A stretch of 10,697 bases of DNA from contig JABUQX010022077.1 in NCBI GenBank assembly GCA_015478945.1, positions 20,001 through 30,697 on the forward strand, written 5' to 3'. Below are positions 8,843-10,697 of the stretch, piece by piece (position 1 is the stretch's first letter; each line of letters begins with the position of its first letter). The notes under the pieces were generated by a model that was not told the origin of the DNA, searched no databases, and worked only from the letters and a program-made list of their open reading frames with translations. A program made the translations under genes and the position numbers. Source of the stretch: Trachelipus rathkii (lineage: Eukaryota; Arthropoda; Malacostraca; Isopoda; Trachelipodidae).

Positions 8843-9160
8843 TAATGATAGTTAATGGCTGGATTTTGTCAGGGGATATGGTTTGGGCCTTGTCCAGGAG
8901 ATGAATCCTACATTTTGACGAGATGCAACAGTGAGCGTCCGACGAAGTCTGCCGCTATATATATTTTTCTGAATGGAAAGATTTCTCACTTAATGGCATA
9001 AAGGGGACGGTAAATGTGGGCTTTCTTTTCGACTTGCGTCTTATTCTTCCTACTGCTTTTCTGTTCCGTTATATGGTGCGTACCTCACCCCCAGTCTGGG
9101 GATAGGAGGTAGATGAAGATAGTATATATAATATAATATATTGTAATATCATGTGATGGG
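8843..9160. other. unassigned, higher-GC stretch
   Basis: This stretch is less AT-rich than its surroundings, with no recognisable protein, RNA or repeat. A small CCCCAG-TCT-GGGG dyad lies at about 9091-9102. It may be the untranslated tail of the retrotransposon relic to its left, which is only a guess from position. Confidence 0.3.
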
Positions 9161-9425
9161 CGAATCCGAATCCGGATTCGGTTCGAATCCGGATTCAACC
9201 GCTCTCGAATACCGGATTCTGGATTCGGATTCGAATGCCGAGGTCTGGATTCGGATTCGGATTCGGATTCGGATTCGAGTCTTTCCACACACACGGATTC
9301 TCGGATTCGGATTCGAATGCGAAGGTGAAGGTGCTCGATTCGGATTCGGATTCGAGGGCATATTTTACAGGCATACAGGTTTGGATTCGGATTCGGGAGG
9401 CTCGATTACCGAATCCGGGATTCGA
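9161..9425. repeat. interrupted GGATTC/GAATCC hexamer array
   Basis: GGATTC(G) hexamers recur throughout; the longest uninterrupted run is five copies at 9247-9276. Non-repeat spacers of 10-40 bases separate the clusters. At the left end the unit runs in the opposite orientation and meets the forward unit in a 16-base perfect palindrome, CCGAATCCGGATTCGG (9166-9181), with a second GAATCCGGATTC at 9185-9196. The right end repeats the pattern as GAATCCGGGATTCG near 9411. A six-base unit keeps several frames open on both strands (SDSDS, RIRIRI, NPNPNP, ESESES), so the overlapping open frames here are artefacts. Confidence 0.92.
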
Positions 9426-9522
9426 ATGCCGATTTATTTTCTTGTTTCTAGGCAGGATGTCAAAAAATTCATCAAAATAAAAATAAAAGCGAAAACTTAA
9501 AATAAAAATTGCAATCAGCATA

Positions 9523-9564
9523 TTTAGGAGGCTCAACCAGCAAGGAGTGCTGTAGGAGCCTAAA
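9523..9564. repeat. inverted repeat / hairpin
   Basis: TTTAGG-AG-GCTC (9523-9534) pairs with GAGCCTAAA (9556-9564), and AGCA/TGCT can pair inside the loop. Outer stem of about nine pairs with a two-base bulge. Role unknown. Confidence 0.5.
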
Positions 9565-9689
9565 TCAATGATGGCATATGTTCTATATTTTATGGCTAAT
9601 CATAACGCATAGAAGAAATAGTATAGGCTTTTCCTGAAACATTGGAAACACTAATAATGTTAATAGAGAATATTTTAATAAGCAGGGTC

Positions 9690-10114
9690 GCATTATTGGG
9701 GCTCGGGCGTAGCCTAATTTCACGCCCCCCTAAAAATGGACAAAATACAGACTATCAGCGATTTTGAAACTATAAACCGGCAAAACTGTAGATTTTTTTG
9801 GGCACGCTCTAGAAACGTTTTTTGGTGTTTTTTCTGTCTGTAGTCAGTTTTTTTGTAATATTCAATTTTTCAAAGCCCATGTTTTTTGACATTTTTCGAT
9901 GCAACTCGCCAGTAATTTTTTTTCGAAATGGACTGTGCAAACTTGATGGTAATGCATAATGGGGGCGCATTCCCCGGGCAAAGTCACCGAAGTAGCTTTT
10001 TGCGAAATTTTTTGAGGTTTGTGGCTCAGGCGTTGTCCAATTTTTATAACCACTTTTTTTGGATTGTTAAAATGAAAAATGGCGATATTATTTTTATTTT
10101 CTGCGTAATTTGCG
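9690..10114. other. T-rich non-coding DNA, probable outer part of the palindromic element
   Basis: The sequence contrasts with its left neighbour. It opens with a GC-rich hairpin (GGGCGT at 9705-9710, ACGCCC at 9722-9727) and continues as T-run-rich DNA with GC islands such as GGGGGCGCATTCCCCGGG (about 9960-9977). A minus-strand open frame of 110 codons (9862-10194) crosses it, but I recognise nothing in it. If the inverted repeat to the right continues past the window, this would be the outer left arm; its partner would lie at about 10698-11120, out of view. Confidence 0.4.
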
Positions 10115-10697
10115 ATAGTGGATGAAATTTTGGCGGGGCATATATAATGAAGAGATTTTGCGTCATTTTTAGTTAAATAATTTTTTGTATACAAATATGC
10201 TTGGATTTGTTCTTAGAACAAATTTTCAAAAAAAAAATTTTGCGAAATTTTTAAAAAAATTTTCCTTTTTGGTTATACAAAAAAATTATTTAAGGTAAAA
10301 AAAAATGCATCTCCACGTTTATACAGCCATAAAAATTTGCTGTTGATTCGGATAGAGTAGATAATTATATATCAATTTTTCACTCTTGGCTTTTCCCAAA
10401 TTCAAACGTATTGATAAAAGTGAAATAATTGAGGATGGCTTTTTTTCTAGCTGCTAGAATCATTCATCAAAATTTTCAGGGCTTATAGTAATCGGGTCGA
10501 GATGCATCTTTTTACTTATAGATAATGTTTTTGTAATATTTCCAAAGTGAATTTTTTTAAATTTCAAAAAAAATTTTTTGAAAATTTTGTTCTAATTAGA
10601 ACAAAGTCCACAACTAATACATATAAGAAATTAGTGGTGCATGCTCTCCCACTACATACGTCCCTGAAGAATTTATACACTGTCGGTACACTTCGCA
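10115..10697. repeat. long imperfect inverted repeat (foldback/MITE-like palindrome), right side cut by window edge
   Basis: Collinear matching blocks appear in opposite orientation about a centre near 10400-10406. GGGGCATATATAATGAAGAG (from 10135) pairs with the complement of 10644-10664. TTTGTTCT..AGAACAAATTTTC (from 10206) pairs with the complement of about 10583-10605. ACAAAAAAATTATTTA (from 10277) pairs with 10513-10540. ATGCATCTCCAC (10305) pairs with 10497-10507, and CAATTTTTCAC (10373) pairs with 10420-10431. Sums of paired coordinates stay within 20799-20812, which shows a true fold with small indels. Many differences between arms are A/G transitions. The loop is short (about 10384-10419) and there is no coding core, so it resembles a foldback element or a MITE rather than an autonomous transposon. 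Confidence 0.75.

Noticed and set aside
9153..9500. Overlapping open frames of 69-115 codons on both strands (Ser-Asp, Arg-Ile, Asn-Pro and Glu-Ser repeats)
   Set aside because: They come from a six-base repeat without stop codons in several frames. The protein-like pattern is the repeat itself, and no non-repeat domain is present.
9862..10194. Minus-strand open frame of 110 codons
   Set aside because: Nothing recognisable. It spans the arm of a non-coding inverted repeat, has Lys/Asn-rich composition expected from A-rich DNA, and no counterpart frame was looked for or found in the other arm.

Overview
The window looks like intergenic, repeat-laden DNA from a eukaryote, most likely an arthropod and possibly a malacostracan crustacean. 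The reasons are very high AT content, long (TA)n and (TAA)n microsatellites, homopolymer runs, and decayed fragments of at least three kinds of mobile or multicopy element that I recognise from arthropod genomes. The taxonomic call is an inference from those families. I see no intact protein-coding gene, no convincing tRNA or rRNA gene, no CRISPR array and no bacterial-type operon.

Layout. 70-504: compound TA/TAA/CAA microsatellites. 583 to about 2020: a full-width but broken plus-strand copy of a conserved, uncharacterised arthropod multicopy protein family; it crosses all three forward frames and carries at least four in-frame stops besides frameshifts. About 2045-2881: a minus-strand, frame-shifted fragment of a Jockey-like non-LTR retrotransposon ORF2 (end of the endonuclease, linker, start of the reverse transcriptase). 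The two relics meet at about 2020-2090. 2882-4000: AT-rich DNA with poly-T and TA tracts. 4003-4226: minus-strand C-terminal piece of a Tc1/mariner-superfamily DDE transposase whose catalytic motif is damaged, ending at a (CAA)n/(GAA)n microsatellite. 4227-6757: low-complexity AT-rich DNA in which I recognise nothing coding. 6758-7118 and 8093-8580: degenerate TA-rich blocks that bracket a tandem repeat of about 2.2 units of 400-420 bp (7141-8062); each full unit holds a B-box-like sequence followed by a T run. 8670-8842: a possible C-terminal tail of another non-LTR retrotransposon. 9161-9425: an interrupted GGATTC hexamer array with both orientations at its ends. About 10115 to the window end: a large imperfect inverted repeat centred near 10400-10406, which probably continues beyond the right edge; its left arm may start as far left as about 9690.

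The parts do not form a pathway. The window is best read as a graveyard of transposons and satellites. The most distinctive items are the long palindrome at the right edge, the tandem repeat with B-box-like motifs, and the pseudogene, whose reading can be followed through almost all of its lesions.
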